A stretch of DNA of 64,000 nt from Ruminococcus sp. UNK.MGS-30 (GTDB lineage Bacteria; Bacillota; Clostridia; Oscillospirales; Ruminococcaceae): the NCBI GenBank assembly GCA_000980705.1, contig LBCK01000004.1:1-64000 (forward strand), in the 5' to 3' direction. The position numbers and the translations under genes were made by a program. Below are positions 51,632-60,446 of this stretch, in pieces. Within the stretch, counting starts at the first letter, position 1. Each line of letters opens with the position of its first letter. The notes below the pieces were generated by a model. That model had not been told where the DNA came from and made no database searches. It saw nothing but the letters and a program-made list of their open reading frames with translations.

Positions 51632-52677
51632 AGCAGACAAATCGAATCTTTTTCATTGTTTTAGCGATACTGCTGCCCCTGCTGTGCGGCGGAAGTGTGT
51701 TCTTTCTGACCCGGAATGTGCCTGCGGCGTGTATTGTGCTGGGGTTGTCTGCGCTGCAAGTTCTCTTCACCGCATGGCAGCGGCATAGGGAACAGGCATA
51801 CTGGCGCAGCGTTGCGGCGCAGCTCTCTGATTTGTGCGACTGCCTGCTTTTCCTGGAACATCGGGAAATCTTTCCACGGAATGAGGACACAGTCCTCTCA
51901 AAATTACAGGACAAGGTGTTGAAACTGGTGACGATCCTGCAGCAGAAAAATGAGGATTCCCGACAGGCGCAGGAAAATCTGAAAGGGCTGATATCCGACC
52001 TTTCACATCAGCTGAAAACGCCTATCGCATCCTTGAAACTGTACACTGCACTGCTGGAAGAACCGGCACTGACGGAACAGCAGCGAAAGCAGTATACTGA
52101 AGTGCTGCGGACAGCGGTAGACCGGCTGGTGTTTCTGTCCGAGAGCATGATTCAGCTTTCCCGGCTGGAAAGCGGCTTGATTCAGTTGCAGCCGGAGGAG
52201 AAAAGTCTGAACCAGACAGTGTTGATGGCGGTGAAGAATGTTTTTGTAAAGGCAAAACAGCGGCATATCACACTAACCTATGACAGCGAAAGCGATATCA
52301 CATTGGTGCATGACCAGCGCTGGACTGCGGAGGCGATTTTCAATCTGCTGGACAATGCGGTGAAATATGCCCCGTCCGGCAGCACGGTGGCGATTCGGGT
52401 ACGGGAACTGGGGCTGTTTGCTGCGGTAGATGTGACCGACCAGGCAGATCCGATTCCGGAGTCAGAGCGCAGCCGTATCTTTCAGCGGTTTTATCGGGGA
52501 CAAAACAGCAGGAACACAGAGGGTATCGGGATCGGACTGTATCTGGCAAGAGAGATCGCCATGAAACAGAATGGGCATCTGAACCTGCGGTGCGGTTCTG
52601 TGGGAAATACGTTTTCGCTGCTGCTGTTTCAAAAAAAGGAAACGAATGCAGAACAGCGTTCTGACCAGGAAAAATAA
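51628..52677 (+). CDS. Sensor histidine kinase
   Basis: 349 residues starting in the ATGA overlap. Two membrane spans close together (IFFIVLAILLPLLCGGSVFF; ACIVLGLSALQVLFTAW) with almost no external sensor domain, an arrangement typical of intramembrane-sensing kinases such as BceS. DHp His in SDLSHQLKTPIASLKLY (about 129), N box AIFNLLDNAVKYAP, G1-like DVTDQADPIP, and IGIGLYLAREIAMKQNGHL. Sensing probably depends on the neighbouring transporter, as in Bce modules. Confidence 0.93.
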   Translation: MKQTNRIFFIVLAILLPLLCGGSVFFLTRNVPAACIVLGLSALQVLFTAWQRHREQAYWRSVAAQLSDLCDCLLFLEHREIFPRNEDTVLSKLQDKVLKLVTILQQKNEDSRQAQENLKGLISDLSHQLKTPIASLKLYTALLEEPALTEQQRKQYTEVLRTAVDRLVFLSESMIQLSRLESGLIQLQPEEKSLNQTVLMAVKNVFVKAKQRHITLTYDSESDITLVHDQRWTAEAIFNLLDNAVKYAPSGSTVAIRVRELGLFAAVDVTDQADPIPESERSRIFQRFYRGQNSRNTEGIGIGLYLAREIAMKQNGHLNLRCGSVGNTFSLLLFQKKETNAEQRSDQEK

Positions 52678-52686
52678 GCGGCTGCC

Positions 52687-53760
52687 TTAAATATAATACT
52701 CCGGCTCATTTTCCGTGGAAACATATTGATGCACGCTCTGGCGTATGACTAGGGTGGACTGCAGCTCCGTTTTCACCACAGCCTTATGTCCGCCGTTCAT
52801 GCGGTCTGTCAGAATCTGAATTGCCAGATGCGCCATTTCCGCTTTCGGCAGGGAAACCGTTGTTAGCATGGGCGTGGTATACTGAGATTCTACAATGTTG
52901 TCGCTGGAGATGACAGAGGGATGATAATACCAGTTTTTGCTCTGCGCCAGATATTTCAGCATTCCGATCGCCAGAATGTCGTTGGCGCAGTAAAACGCAC
53001 TGGGCGGCGTTTCCAGCTGGGAAAAATACGCCATAGCCTGATAGCCGTTTTTCTCGTTGGGTGTAATGTCGTAGACATCGTCAATGTCCGGCGCAATGCC
53101 GTGGTGTACCAGTGCCTCCTGGTAGCCGATATACCGTGTCTCGTTGTGGCAGTCTCCCACATAGCCGATCTTTTGATGCCCACAGGAGATCAGATAATTC
53201 ACTGCCGTCAGTGCGATTTTTCTGCCGTCGCACAGCACCTCATCCACTTCATAAGTGGTGGAATTGCGGTTGATGGAGATGAGATTCTTTTCATAGCGTT
53301 TCAGCGACTTCAATCCCTTTTGCGAGCATTTTCCAATGAGAATCAGCCCATCGTGCTTTTGCTTGGCATCGTGAAACATCTGTGCAGCCGACTTTTCGAT
53401 TTCCGGAAAGTCGGTCTTTTTTTCGCTGGAAAAGACGGCGTGCCGCCAGATGTTTTCAATCAGACCGCCGCTTTTGCGCACCTCGATTTCCACCAGCCGG
53501 AGCATCTCACTGTAGAACGGATCGGTCTCATCCGAGTTGACACGAGTCAGCAGGATGTTGATGTGAAAGATCTTTTTCGGCGCACTGCCGCTCTTCAAGG
53601 CTTTCGCCGCCTCATTCGGCACATAGCCGATTTCCCGTGCGGTCTGTAAGATGCGTTCTTTCAGTTCCATGGAGTGGCATTTGTGTTCCGGATCCCGCAG
53701 GACTCGTGCCACGGTAGAAACGGATGCACCGGTAATTGCTGCAATTTTTGTGATCGACAT
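52687..53760 (-). CDS. LacI-family transcriptional regulator
   Basis: 357 residues from ATG 53760 (GTGAGGGG upstream). HTH: MSITKIAAITGASVSTVARV with hinge YVPNEAAKALKSG. A periplasmic-binding-like effector domain follows (about 65-345): GLILIGKCSQKGLKSLKRYE, ALTAVNYLISCGHQKIGYVG, AFYCANDILAIGMLKYLAQ, TTVSLPKAEMAHLAIQILTD. It is divergently transcribed from the importer/sulfatase operon and two copies of an operator-like palindrome lie in the space between. It probably represses that operon until an organic sulfur compound or related ligand is present. Confidence 0.93.
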   Translation of the reverse strand: MSITKIAAITGASVSTVARVLRDPEHKCHSMELKERILQTAREIGYVPNEAAKALKSGSAPKKIFHINILLTRVNSDETDPFYSEMLRLVEIEVRKSGGLIENIWRHAVFSSEKKTDFPEIEKSAAQMFHDAKQKHDGLILIGKCSQKGLKSLKRYEKNLISINRNSTTYEVDEVLCDGRKIALTAVNYLISCGHQKIGYVGDCHNETRYIGYQEALVHHGIAPDIDDVYDITPNEKNGYQAMAYFSQLETPPSAFYCANDILAIGMLKYLAQSKNWYYHPSVISSDNIVESQYTTPMLTTVSLPKAEMAHLAIQILTDRMNGGHKAVVKTELQSTLVIRQSVHQYVSTENEPEYYI

Positions 53761-53807
53761 TTCCCCTCACCTCATACCCGATAATATCTATCTGTATTCT
53801 ATATTTT

Positions 53808-53836
53808 ATTATAGCGGACAGGATACGGCTTGTCAA
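53808..53836 (-). promoter_or_regulatory. Promoter of the LacI-type regulator gene
   Basis: On the minus strand TTGACA (53836-53831), a 17-base spacer and TATAAT (53813-53808): a perfect consensus promoter. Confidence 0.85.
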
Positions 53837-53842
53837 GGCAAA

Positions 53843-53856
53843 TGATAACGTTGTCA
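53843..53856. promoter_or_regulatory. LacI-family operator, proximal to the regulator gene
   Basis: TGATAACGTTGTCA, a near-palindrome with a central CG as expected for LacI/GalR operators. It lies just upstream of the regulator's -35 box and matches the second site at 54035-54048 in 13 of 14 bases. Confidence 0.75.
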
Positions 53857-54034
53857 AAAATAGAATACCGGTTATCCTGTAGGGGAAATAGGAGAATAGA
53901 AAAACAGCCCATGTTTTCGCAGATTTCTTTCTGGCATCGTTGCCGCCTATCCTTCCAAAAAAACAAAACCGCTGCTCGTACCGCCGGGAAAGCGGTATTT
54001 TTTTGCCTGTTTTTCCGGAAAAAATCACGCAAAA

Positions 54035-54048
54035 TGATAACGCTGTCA
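54035..54048. promoter_or_regulatory. LacI-family operator, proximal to the importer operon
   Basis: TGATAACGCTGTCA, the same element with one base changed. It lies 10 bases before the probable -35 box of the importer operon. The two operators are 192 bases apart centre to centre, about 18 helical turns, suitable for looping by a regulator tetramer or two dimers. Confidence 0.75.
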
Positions 54049-54058
54049 CCATTCTTTC

Positions 54059-54087
54059 TGGACTTTTCACTTGCGGTGGGGTAGAAT
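54059..54087 (+). promoter_or_regulatory. Probable promoter of the importer/alkylsulfatase operon
   Basis: TGGACT (54059-54064), a 17-base spacer and TAGAAT (54082-54087). Weaker than the other promoters of the window, which suits a regulated operon. The rest of the 53857-54058 gap shows no gene. Confidence 0.55.
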
Positions 54088-54144
54088 GGAATCACACCAA
54101 GAGAATGAAACCCCTAAGACACATAGGAGAAAAAGGTGATAGCA

Positions 54145-54939
54145 ATGAAAGAACCCGAACAGGAAAACATCATTACGGTTTCCCATCTGAACAAATCGTT
54201 CGTCAAGGACGGCACTTCGTTTCAGGTGCTGAAGGACATTGATCTTTCCGTAAAAAAAGGAGAGTTTGTCACGATCGTAGGACACAGCGGATGCGGAAAG
54301 AGTACGCTTTTGAAAATCATCTGCGGTCTGGTATCCTACCAGGATGGCAGCGTTTCCCGGAACGGTCATACCGTTTCCGGACCGGATGCACAGTGCGGCA
54401 TGGTATTCCAGGATCACCGGCTGCTGCCGTGGCTGAAAATCAAGGACAATATCGGTTTCGGCATCCGGAACATGAAAAAGGCAGAGCGAGAGGAACACAT
54501 TGCACGGCATCTGGAACTGGTGGGACTGAAAGGCTTTGAAAATGCCTATCCCTCGCAGCTGTCCGGCGGTATGTCCCAGCGCGTGGCGATTGCCAGAGGT
54601 CTTGCCGGGAATCCATCCATATTGCTGCTGGATGAGCCGTTCGGTGCGCTGGATGCGCTGACACGAATCCAGATGCAGAAAGAGATCCTGCGAATCCAGC
54701 GGGAGGAAAAAGTCACCATGGTCATGGTCACACACGACATTGACGAGGCAATCTATTTGGGTGAGCGAATCGTCATTATGTCGGCACGGCCGGGTGAGAT
54801 CCAGGAGATTATTACCACAGATAAATACTCCCGTATGAATCGTGGCAGCACTGGCTTTGCCGCATACAAAAAGAAAATCTACGGACACTTCTTCCAGGAT
54901 TCTGCGGAGTTCCTGCAAGAGGCAGAGTACATGATCTAA
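54145..54939 (+). CDS. ABC importer ATP-binding protein (SsuB/TauB-like)
   Basis: 264 residues from ATG 54145 with AAAGGTG upstream; a GTG at 54136 lies inside that site. Walker A GHSGCGKSTLL (about 45-55), Q-loop VFQDHRLLPWLKIKDNI, signature LSGGMSQRVAIARGL, Walker B ILLLDEPFGALDALTR and switch MVTHDIDEAI. FQDHRLLPW is typical of alkanesulfonate and taurine importers. First gene of a five-gene operon ending in an alkylsulfatase. Confidence 0.92.
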   Translation: MKEPEQENIITVSHLNKSFVKDGTSFQVLKDIDLSVKKGEFVTIVGHSGCGKSTLLKIICGLVSYQDGSVSRNGHTVSGPDAQCGMVFQDHRLLPWLKIKDNIGFGIRNMKKAEREEHIARHLELVGLKGFENAYPSQLSGGMSQRVAIARGLAGNPSILLLDEPFGALDALTRIQMQKEILRIQREEKVTMVMVTHDIDEAIYLGERIVIMSARPGEIQEIITTDKYSRMNRGSTGFAAYKKKIYGHFFQDSAEFLQEAEYMI

Positions 54940-54952
54940 AGGAGAGGACAAC

Positions 54953-55723
54953 ATGAAAACGCAGAAAATCAAACAGGTTTTGCTGGGGCTGATTGTTCCG
55001 GCAGTGATCGTGGCGGCGTGGATTTGTGCCACCCACTTCGGCAGCATCCCGACCAGCATCCTGCCGAGAATCTCCATGGTGTGGCAGGCGTTTCTGGAAA
55101 TGCTGCAAAGCGGTCAACTCTGGAACGACCTTTCGGTCACGCTTTCCCGTGTGCTGAAAGGCTACCTGCTCTCCGTCGCATTGGGAACGGTTCTGGGGTC
55201 TCTGATGGGAATGTCAAAGATGATAGCCAATCTGCTGCAGCCAACGGTGACGGTGATCCGGCAGATCCCTATCATTGCATGGATTCCGCTGATTATTCTC
55301 TGGTGCGGCATCGGAGAATTGTCCAAGGTGGTGGTGATCGTTATGGCGGCATTCTTCCCCATTATGATGAACACCATGAGCGGCATCTCCAGTACGCCGG
55401 CAGGCTATATCGAGGTGGCGCAGCTGTATAAGCTGAACTATTTCAAAACTTTCCGAAAGGTCTATCTGCCTCATGCACTGCCGCAGATTCTGGTAGGGCT
55501 GAAACTGGGGCTGGGCATTTCTTGGATGGCAGTGGTTGCCGCAGAGCTGATCGCATCCCTGTCCGGCATCGGCTATCGCATGAGCAATGCACGGAGTCTG
55601 ATGCAGTCGGATGTGGTGATCGTGTGCATGATCGTCATTGGCGTAATCGGTATCTTGATGGATAAAATTCTGGGTGCGATTTTTACAGCGATCACGCCCT
55701 GGAATAAAGGAAACACAAAGTAA
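54953..55723 (+). CDS. ABC importer permease (SsuC/TauC-like)
   Basis: 256 residues; AAAGGAGAGG before ATG 54953. Six hydrophobic segments, from LLGLIVPAVIVAAWICATHF to VVIVCMIVIGVIGILMDKIL. EAA loop YIEVAQLYKLNYFKTFRKVYLP (20 or fewer residues of it: EVAQLYKLNYFKTFRKVYLP). Conserved late motif GLKLGLGISWMAVVAAELIA found in SsuC/TauC. It would form a homodimeric channel. Confidence 0.92.
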   Translation: MKTQKIKQVLLGLIVPAVIVAAWICATHFGSIPTSILPRISMVWQAFLEMLQSGQLWNDLSVTLSRVLKGYLLSVALGTVLGSLMGMSKMIANLLQPTVTVIRQIPIIAWIPLIILWCGIGELSKVVVIVMAAFFPIMMNTMSGISSTPAGYIEVAQLYKLNYFKTFRKVYLPHALPQILVGLKLGLGISWMAVVAAELIASLSGIGYRMSNARSLMQSDVVIVCMIVIGVIGILMDKILGAIFTAITPWNKGNTK

Positions 55724-55738
55724 ATGGAGGTATTTCAA

Positions 55739-56779
55739 ATGAAACACAATAAGATTTTCGCATTTCTTCTGGCAGGTGTCCTGAGCCTTGGCATCGTGGG
55801 CTGCGGCAGTGCCGGTTCTTCTGACAGCAGCACCAAACAGGCATCGTCCTCTGTTTCCGGTGATCTGAAAACTTTGCGGCTGGGCAGTCCGGGATTTGAC
55901 GACTATCCGCTTTTGGAAAACGGCAAGCTTGCCTATGACAAGGGCTATCTGGAAGAAGAACTCAACGCCGTGGGTTACACGCTGGACTTGGTGACATTCC
56001 AGGAGGCAGGCCCGGCGATCAACGAGGCATATGCCTCCGGTGAACTGGACATGGCGTTCTACGGAGACTATCCGGCGGCAACGGCTTACAGCAACGGCGT
56101 AGATATCCGTCTGGTCGGCGTCGCCGACAAGCAAATGAACATCGGTGTGCTGGCACAAAAGGACTCCGGCATCCAGACACCGAAAGACCTGGAAGGCAAG
56201 AAAGTTATCGTCGGCATCGGCACCAACTTCCAGGAGTACTGGAAACACCTGGTGGATGCCTATGACATTGACGAAAGCAAGGTGGAAATCGTCAACGTGG
56301 TCTCTGATGCGGCATCGGTTTTCACCACTGGTGAGGCGGACGCATGGCTGACCCTGTATTATAATGTGGTATATTACGAGAACCAGGGACTGGGCGTTGA
56401 CGTGGAAAACACAGTTACACATCCGGAAATGGCAGGACTCTGGACCGTCACCGGCAGAAACGACTTTTTGCAGGAGAACCCGGATGCCGCTGTGGCAGTG
56501 CTGAAAGCGTTGCAGCGTGCCAAGGAGGAGACTGTTTCCAATCCCGACGAATTCTACAATGCCATTGCATCCCCGACACTGGGTGTGGACGTGTTCCGGA
56601 AAGCGTATGGATTTGATGATACCTTTGCCTTTCTGGACAGCGACATTGACAGCGGTGTCATTGACAAGCTGAACTATCTCAGCGACTTTATGCTGGAAAA
56701 CGGCTATATCTCCAAGGCAATTGACGTGGACAGCTTTGTGGATACATCTTATTATGAAAAACTGAAAACAAGTGAATAA
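55739..56779 (+). CDS. Substrate-binding lipoprotein (SsuA/TauA-like)
   Basis: 346 residues from ATG 55739 (GGAGG nearby; the ATG at 55724 overlaps that site). Lipobox LGIVGCGSA with Cys near 23. Canonical order of the family: LRLGSPGFDDYPLLENGKLA, ELDMAFYGDYPAATAYSNGV, IGVLAQKDSGIQTPKDLEGK, KVIVGIGTNFQEYWKHLVD, EADAWLTLYYNVVYYENQ. It collects the ligand for the importer, probably a sulfonate or sulfate ester. The canonical order here contrasts with the permuted binding protein encoded at 37930. Confidence 0.9.
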   Translation: MKHNKIFAFLLAGVLSLGIVGCGSAGSSDSSTKQASSSVSGDLKTLRLGSPGFDDYPLLENGKLAYDKGYLEEELNAVGYTLDLVTFQEAGPAINEAYASGELDMAFYGDYPAATAYSNGVDIRLVGVADKQMNIGVLAQKDSGIQTPKDLEGKKVIVGIGTNFQEYWKHLVDAYDIDESKVEIVNVVSDAASVFTTGEADAWLTLYYNVVYYENQGLGVDVENTVTHPEMAGLWTVTGRNDFLQENPDAAVAVLKALQRAKEETVSNPDEFYNAIASPTLGVDVFRKAYGFDDTFAFLDSDIDSGVIDKLNYLSDFMLENGYISKAIDVDSFVDTSYYEKLKTSE

Positions 56780-56792
56780 GGAGGAACATATC

Positions 56793-58076
56793 ATGGCAAA
56801 CCTGAAAGAACAGGCAAAGGCACTCTATCTCTATGGATTTCCGCTGGTGGTAACGGAGGCGACCCACTGGGGTTCGGACGACAAGGGCTTTCACCACCTG
56901 CGGACATTTCCCACCGACAAGGTGAACAAGATCGTAAAACTGAACAATGATACGCTGTACTCCACCGCATGGACACAGCTGGCGCAGACACCGTATCTGG
57001 TGCATATTCCGAAAATCACGGAGCGCTATTATCTGTTCCCCATTCTGGATGCGTATACCAACGTGGTGGAATCCATCGGTACACGCACGCCGGACAGGGC
57101 AGAGGGCGATTATATCCTGCTGTACCAGGATGCGCCGGTTCCGGCAGGCTATGAATCCTATCGGGTAATTCGCTTGCAGGATTCTCTGAATGCAGTGCTG
57201 CTGCGGATCGAGACACGGGGCAAGGCAGACTATCCGGTAGTGAACCGCATCCAGGATTCCATTACCATCCGACCCCTGTATCCGGAGCGGGTGCGCCCGG
57301 TGCGGCAGGCACCGGAAATTTCTCCGGCGGCTTATATCGAAACCGTTTCGCCCAAGGAATTTTTCACCCTGTTTGCGGCGCTTTCGGTGGAAAATCCCAT
57401 TCGGAACGAGGCATATGTACAGATTTTTGAACAGTTCGGCTATGACCGTGTGACCGGTACGTTTTCCTGGGATGCGCTGACGGCAGAACAGCAGCAGGCG
57501 CTGACAGAGGGCAGCCGTCTGGGCTTTGCGGAGATTCAAAAGGGAAAGCGAAATCCGCAGTATACGGTGCAGCATCGTGGCTGGCTCTCCGTGATCGGCG
57601 GCGTTGGAACGTATGGCACAGACTATCTCCAGCGTGCCGAGACTGCCTATGGCGGCTGGGGCGCTAACATCATCCAGGACAGCGCCTATGTTGTTGCGGC
57701 GGCAGATGACAGCGGCGCACCACTGGAAAGCAGGAACCGCTACCGGCTGCACATTCCGGCAGACGGCTATCCCCACGCATCCGTGTTCTGGTCGATCACG
57801 CTGTACGGCGAACCCAGCAAGTATCTGGTGCCCAATCCCATTGGACGGTTTAAGATCAACACCTATGATCTGCAGGACGGCAGCGTGGAAAAGAATCCGG
57901 ACGGTTCGCTGGATATTTTCATTTTCGCTGACGAACCGGAAGAGGAACTGGCACGGAAAAACTGGCTGCCTGCGCCGAAAACGGAAGAACATTTTTCACT
58001 GGCACTGCGTGTGTATACGCCGGACGAACAAACCATTCGGGGCGAATGGGAACCGCCGGTCCTGGAACGGATTTAA
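56793..58076 (+). CDS. DUF1254/DUF1214 family protein
   Basis: 427 residues; AAGGAGG before ATG 56793. Residues about 1-130 match DUF1254 (LYLYGFPLVVTEATHW, KVNKIVKLNNDTLYSTAWTQ, VHIPKITERYYLFPILDAYT, ESIGTRTPDRAEGDYIL). The C-terminal DUF1214 part (about 310-420) has YRLHIPADGYPHASVFWSIT, LYGEPSKYLVPNPIGRFKI and NPDGSLDIFIFADEP. Homologues occur next to alkylsulfatases and in many soil and gut bacteria, without an established reaction. No signal peptide is seen, so it should be cytoplasmic. It may act on an alcohol or other product of the sulfatase step; this is inference from context. Confidence 0.88.
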   Translation: MANLKEQAKALYLYGFPLVVTEATHWGSDDKGFHHLRTFPTDKVNKIVKLNNDTLYSTAWTQLAQTPYLVHIPKITERYYLFPILDAYTNVVESIGTRTPDRAEGDYILLYQDAPVPAGYESYRVIRLQDSLNAVLLRIETRGKADYPVVNRIQDSITIRPLYPERVRPVRQAPEISPAAYIETVSPKEFFTLFAALSVENPIRNEAYVQIFEQFGYDRVTGTFSWDALTAEQQQALTEGSRLGFAEIQKGKRNPQYTVQHRGWLSVIGGVGTYGTDYLQRAETAYGGWGANIIQDSAYVVAAADDSGAPLESRNRYRLHIPADGYPHASVFWSITLYGEPSKYLVPNPIGRFKINTYDLQDGSVEKNPDGSLDIFIFADEPEEELARKNWLPAPKTEEHFSLALRVYTPDEQTIRGEWEPPVLERI

Positions 58077-58091
58077 GAGGAGGAAACTGCA

Positions 58092-60110
58092 ATGTCTGAA
58101 TACATTTATAATACAGCTGCCAAAGAGGCAACTGCATTCACCAAACAGCGAAATGCGGCGTTTGCCAGGGAGTTTCAGATCGACCTGGAAGATGCCTATA
58201 ACAGCGAAGTGGCGCTGGCACAGCGTGGCTGCCTGAAAAAGCTGGACGGATTCCGGCTGAAGGACAAGACCGGCAATGTGGTCTGGGATTTGCAGGCGTA
58301 TGATTTTCTGAAACAGCAGGCGGTGGCGGATACGGTTCACCCCAGTCTGTGGCTCAACGGCAAGGCGAATATCGAGGCAGGTGTTTTTGAGGTGCTGCCG
58401 GGAAAGATCTACCAGGTGCGCGGCATTGATGTGGCGAATCTGACCTTTGTCCGGAGCAAGACCGGCTGGATCGCCATTGATGTGACGACCAACATCGAGG
58501 CGGCGGCGTATGGTCTGCGCATTACGGAAGAGGTGCTGGGCGAGAACATTCACGACAACATCAAGGCGGTCATCATCAGCCATTCCCACGCCGATCACTT
58601 CGGCGGCATCAAGGGCATTGTGTCTCCGCAGCAGGTGGGAAAAGCGCCGGGACAGGTTCGCATTTACGTGCCGGCTGGTTTCGATGAAGAGACAGTCAAG
58701 GAAAATGTCTACGCCGGGACGGCAATGTTCCACCGCTCCAAGTACCAGTTCGGCGGCGATCTGCTCGCCGGACCGAAGGGCAGAGTCTCCACAGGGCTGG
58801 GACTGGGAACTTCTTCCGGAACGCTCAGCTATATCACGCCGACGGACTTTATTGCGGAGGATACCACGCTGACCATTGACGGGCTGGAAGTGGAATTCCA
58901 GCTGACACCCGGCACAGAGGCGCCGGCAGAGATGAACAACTATTTTCCGGAATACCGGGCGTTCTGGGCAGCGGAGAACTGCACTGGAACGCTCCACAAT
59001 CTCTATCCCATTCGAGGCGCACAGCTGCGGGATGCGGCGAATTGGTGGCGGTTCACGGCGATTGCACTGGAACGCTACGGAAAACAGGCAGACGTGGTAT
59101 TCCAGTCTCACAACTGGCCGCACTGGAACACTCCGGAGACACCGCACAGCGTAGAGGATTTCCTGCGGAACAATGCGGCAGTATACAAGTATATCCACGA
59201 CCGGACGCTGCACCTGGCGAACCAGGGCAGAACTGCCAAGGAGATCGCACGGGAAGTGGTTCTGCCGGAGAAACTGGCGAAGGTCTGGTACACTCGTCCG
59301 TATTACGGCTCTGTGGAGATCAACGCCCGGGCAGTCTACTGCAAATACCTGGGCTTTTACAACGGCAATCCCACGGAACTGAATGCGCTGACCGAGACAG
59401 AAGAGGCAAAGCTGTTCGTGGACTATGTGGGCTCTGTGGAACAGGTACTGCACCTGGCAGAACAGGACTGTGCCGCCGGGGACTATCGCCGTGCCGCAAA
59501 GGCAGCCTCCTATGCGGTGTTTGCAGACCCGGCAAACCAGAAGGCACGTCTGCTGAATGCGGATGCCCTGGAACAGCTGGCATATCAGTCAGAATCCGGC
59601 ATCTGGCGAAATGCCTATCTGAACGGTTCGTTTGAACTGCGCAGCGGCACTTCCAAAACGGTGCGGCGGCTGGAACAGGACGGCAAAAACGACTTGATCC
59701 AGAACATGACACCCAGAATGGTGCTGGACTATCTGGGCATTGTGGCAGACGGCGAAAAACTGGCAGATGCGGATTTCCGATTCCGGTTACAGCTGGCGGC
59801 AAAGCCGGACGGCGCATCTGGTGTATGGCATCCGGGCGAGGTGTTCCGAGTGGAGGCAGAATTTGCGGTACACGTTTATCACGGAACGATTCTCTACTAT
59901 GAGGGACAAACGGAGGAGCCGCTGCCGCTGGTTCGGATTGCCGTCGCTGTCTTCCCGGCAATCACGGCAAAGGATCTGCAGCAGCTGCTGCCGTTCACAG
60001 AGACAGAGCATCCGGAGTATCTACAGCGGATACACGATGCTGTGGCAGACTTGAACGGGCATAGTCAGTTTGCCTTGATCGAGCCGAATCCGCCGGCGGA
60101 AACGGAGTAA
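58092..60110 (+). CDS. Alkyl sulfatase, metallo-beta-lactamase fold (SdsA/BDS1-like)
   Basis: 672 residues; AGAGGAGG before ATG 58092. The zinc motif SHSHADHFGGIKG (about 163-175) and further ligands in PEYRAFWAAENCTGTLHNLY (Glu) and VFQSHNWPHW (His) match the SdsA1/BDS1 sulfatases. After the catalytic domain come the alkylsulfatase dimerisation domain (about 370-510; EDFLRNNAAVYKYIHDRTL, RPYYGSVEINARAVYCKYLG, ANQKARLLNADALEQLAYQS) and a C-terminal SCP2-like domain (about 530-665). It removes inorganic sulfate from alkyl sulfates. Secreted SdsA has a signal peptide; none is seen here, so substrate is taken up by the importer and cleaved inside. Confidence 0.93.
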   Translation: MSEYIYNTAAKEATAFTKQRNAAFAREFQIDLEDAYNSEVALAQRGCLKKLDGFRLKDKTGNVVWDLQAYDFLKQQAVADTVHPSLWLNGKANIEAGVFEVLPGKIYQVRGIDVANLTFVRSKTGWIAIDVTTNIEAAAYGLRITEEVLGENIHDNIKAVIISHSHADHFGGIKGIVSPQQVGKAPGQVRIYVPAGFDEETVKENVYAGTAMFHRSKYQFGGDLLAGPKGRVSTGLGLGTSSGTLSYITPTDFIAEDTTLTIDGLEVEFQLTPGTEAPAEMNNYFPEYRAFWAAENCTGTLHNLYPIRGAQLRDAANWWRFTAIALERYGKQADVVFQSHNWPHWNTPETPHSVEDFLRNNAAVYKYIHDRTLHLANQGRTAKEIAREVVLPEKLAKVWYTRPYYGSVEINARAVYCKYLGFYNGNPTELNALTETEEAKLFVDYVGSVEQVLHLAEQDCAAGDYRRAAKAASYAVFADPANQKARLLNADALEQLAYQSESGIWRNAYLNGSFELRSGTSKTVRRLEQDGKNDLIQNMTPRMVLDYLGIVADGEKLADADFRFRLQLAAKPDGASGVWHPGEVFRVEAEFAVHVYHGTILYYEGQTEEPLPLVRIAVAVFPAITAKDLQQLLPFTETEHPEYLQRIHDAVADLNGHSQFALIEPNPPAETE

Positions 60111-60138
60111 TGCAAGTCTGTATCTCAATATGATAAGT

Positions 60139-60166
60139 GAAAGCCATCCGTTTCCGGGTGGCTTTC
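60139..60166 (+). terminator. Terminator of the alkylsulfatase operon
   Basis: GAAAGCCATCC (60139-60149) pairs with GGGTGGCTTTC (60156-60166), followed by GTTCTTTC. Confidence 0.85.
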
Positions 60167-60181
60167 GTTCTTTCCCGATAC

Positions 60182-60210
60182 TTGAAATGCAGGGGAAAAT
60201 GGTGTATAAT
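60182..60210 (+). promoter_or_regulatory. Promoter for the small unknown gene pair
   Basis: TTGAAA (60182-60187), a 17-base spacer and TATAAT (60205-60210), 23 bases before the ATG at 60234. Confidence 0.8.
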
Positions 60211-60233
60211 GAGAAAAAAGACAGGAGACTGAA

Positions 60234-60446
60234 ATGTACAAACTTGTTCCCAAGCGCATCATAAAACGACTTGCAGATACGGAAGAGGCAGAAGAACTGC
60301 GCATGACAAAACTGACCCTTGAGCTGGCAAAAGAATCCGATGACGAGCTGTGGCGAGCGTTGATTCTGCTGCATCTGGATGATCTGAACATTTTGAACAG
60401 CAAAGAGGGCAAACGAATCAGAAAGAAACTGGAGAGAAATTCATGA
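60234..60446 (+). CDS. Small hypothetical protein
   Basis: 70 residues; AGGAGACTGAA before the ATG. Charged and helical (RIIKRLADTEEAEELRMTKL; ESDDELWRALILLHLDDLNI; GKRIRKKLERNS). No family is recognised. The stop overlaps the start of the next gene (ATGA), so the two are probably translated together and act together. Confidence 0.6.
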   Translation: MYKLVPKRIIKRLADTEEAEELRMTKLTLELAKESDDELWRALILLHLDDLNILNSKEGKRIRKKLERNS

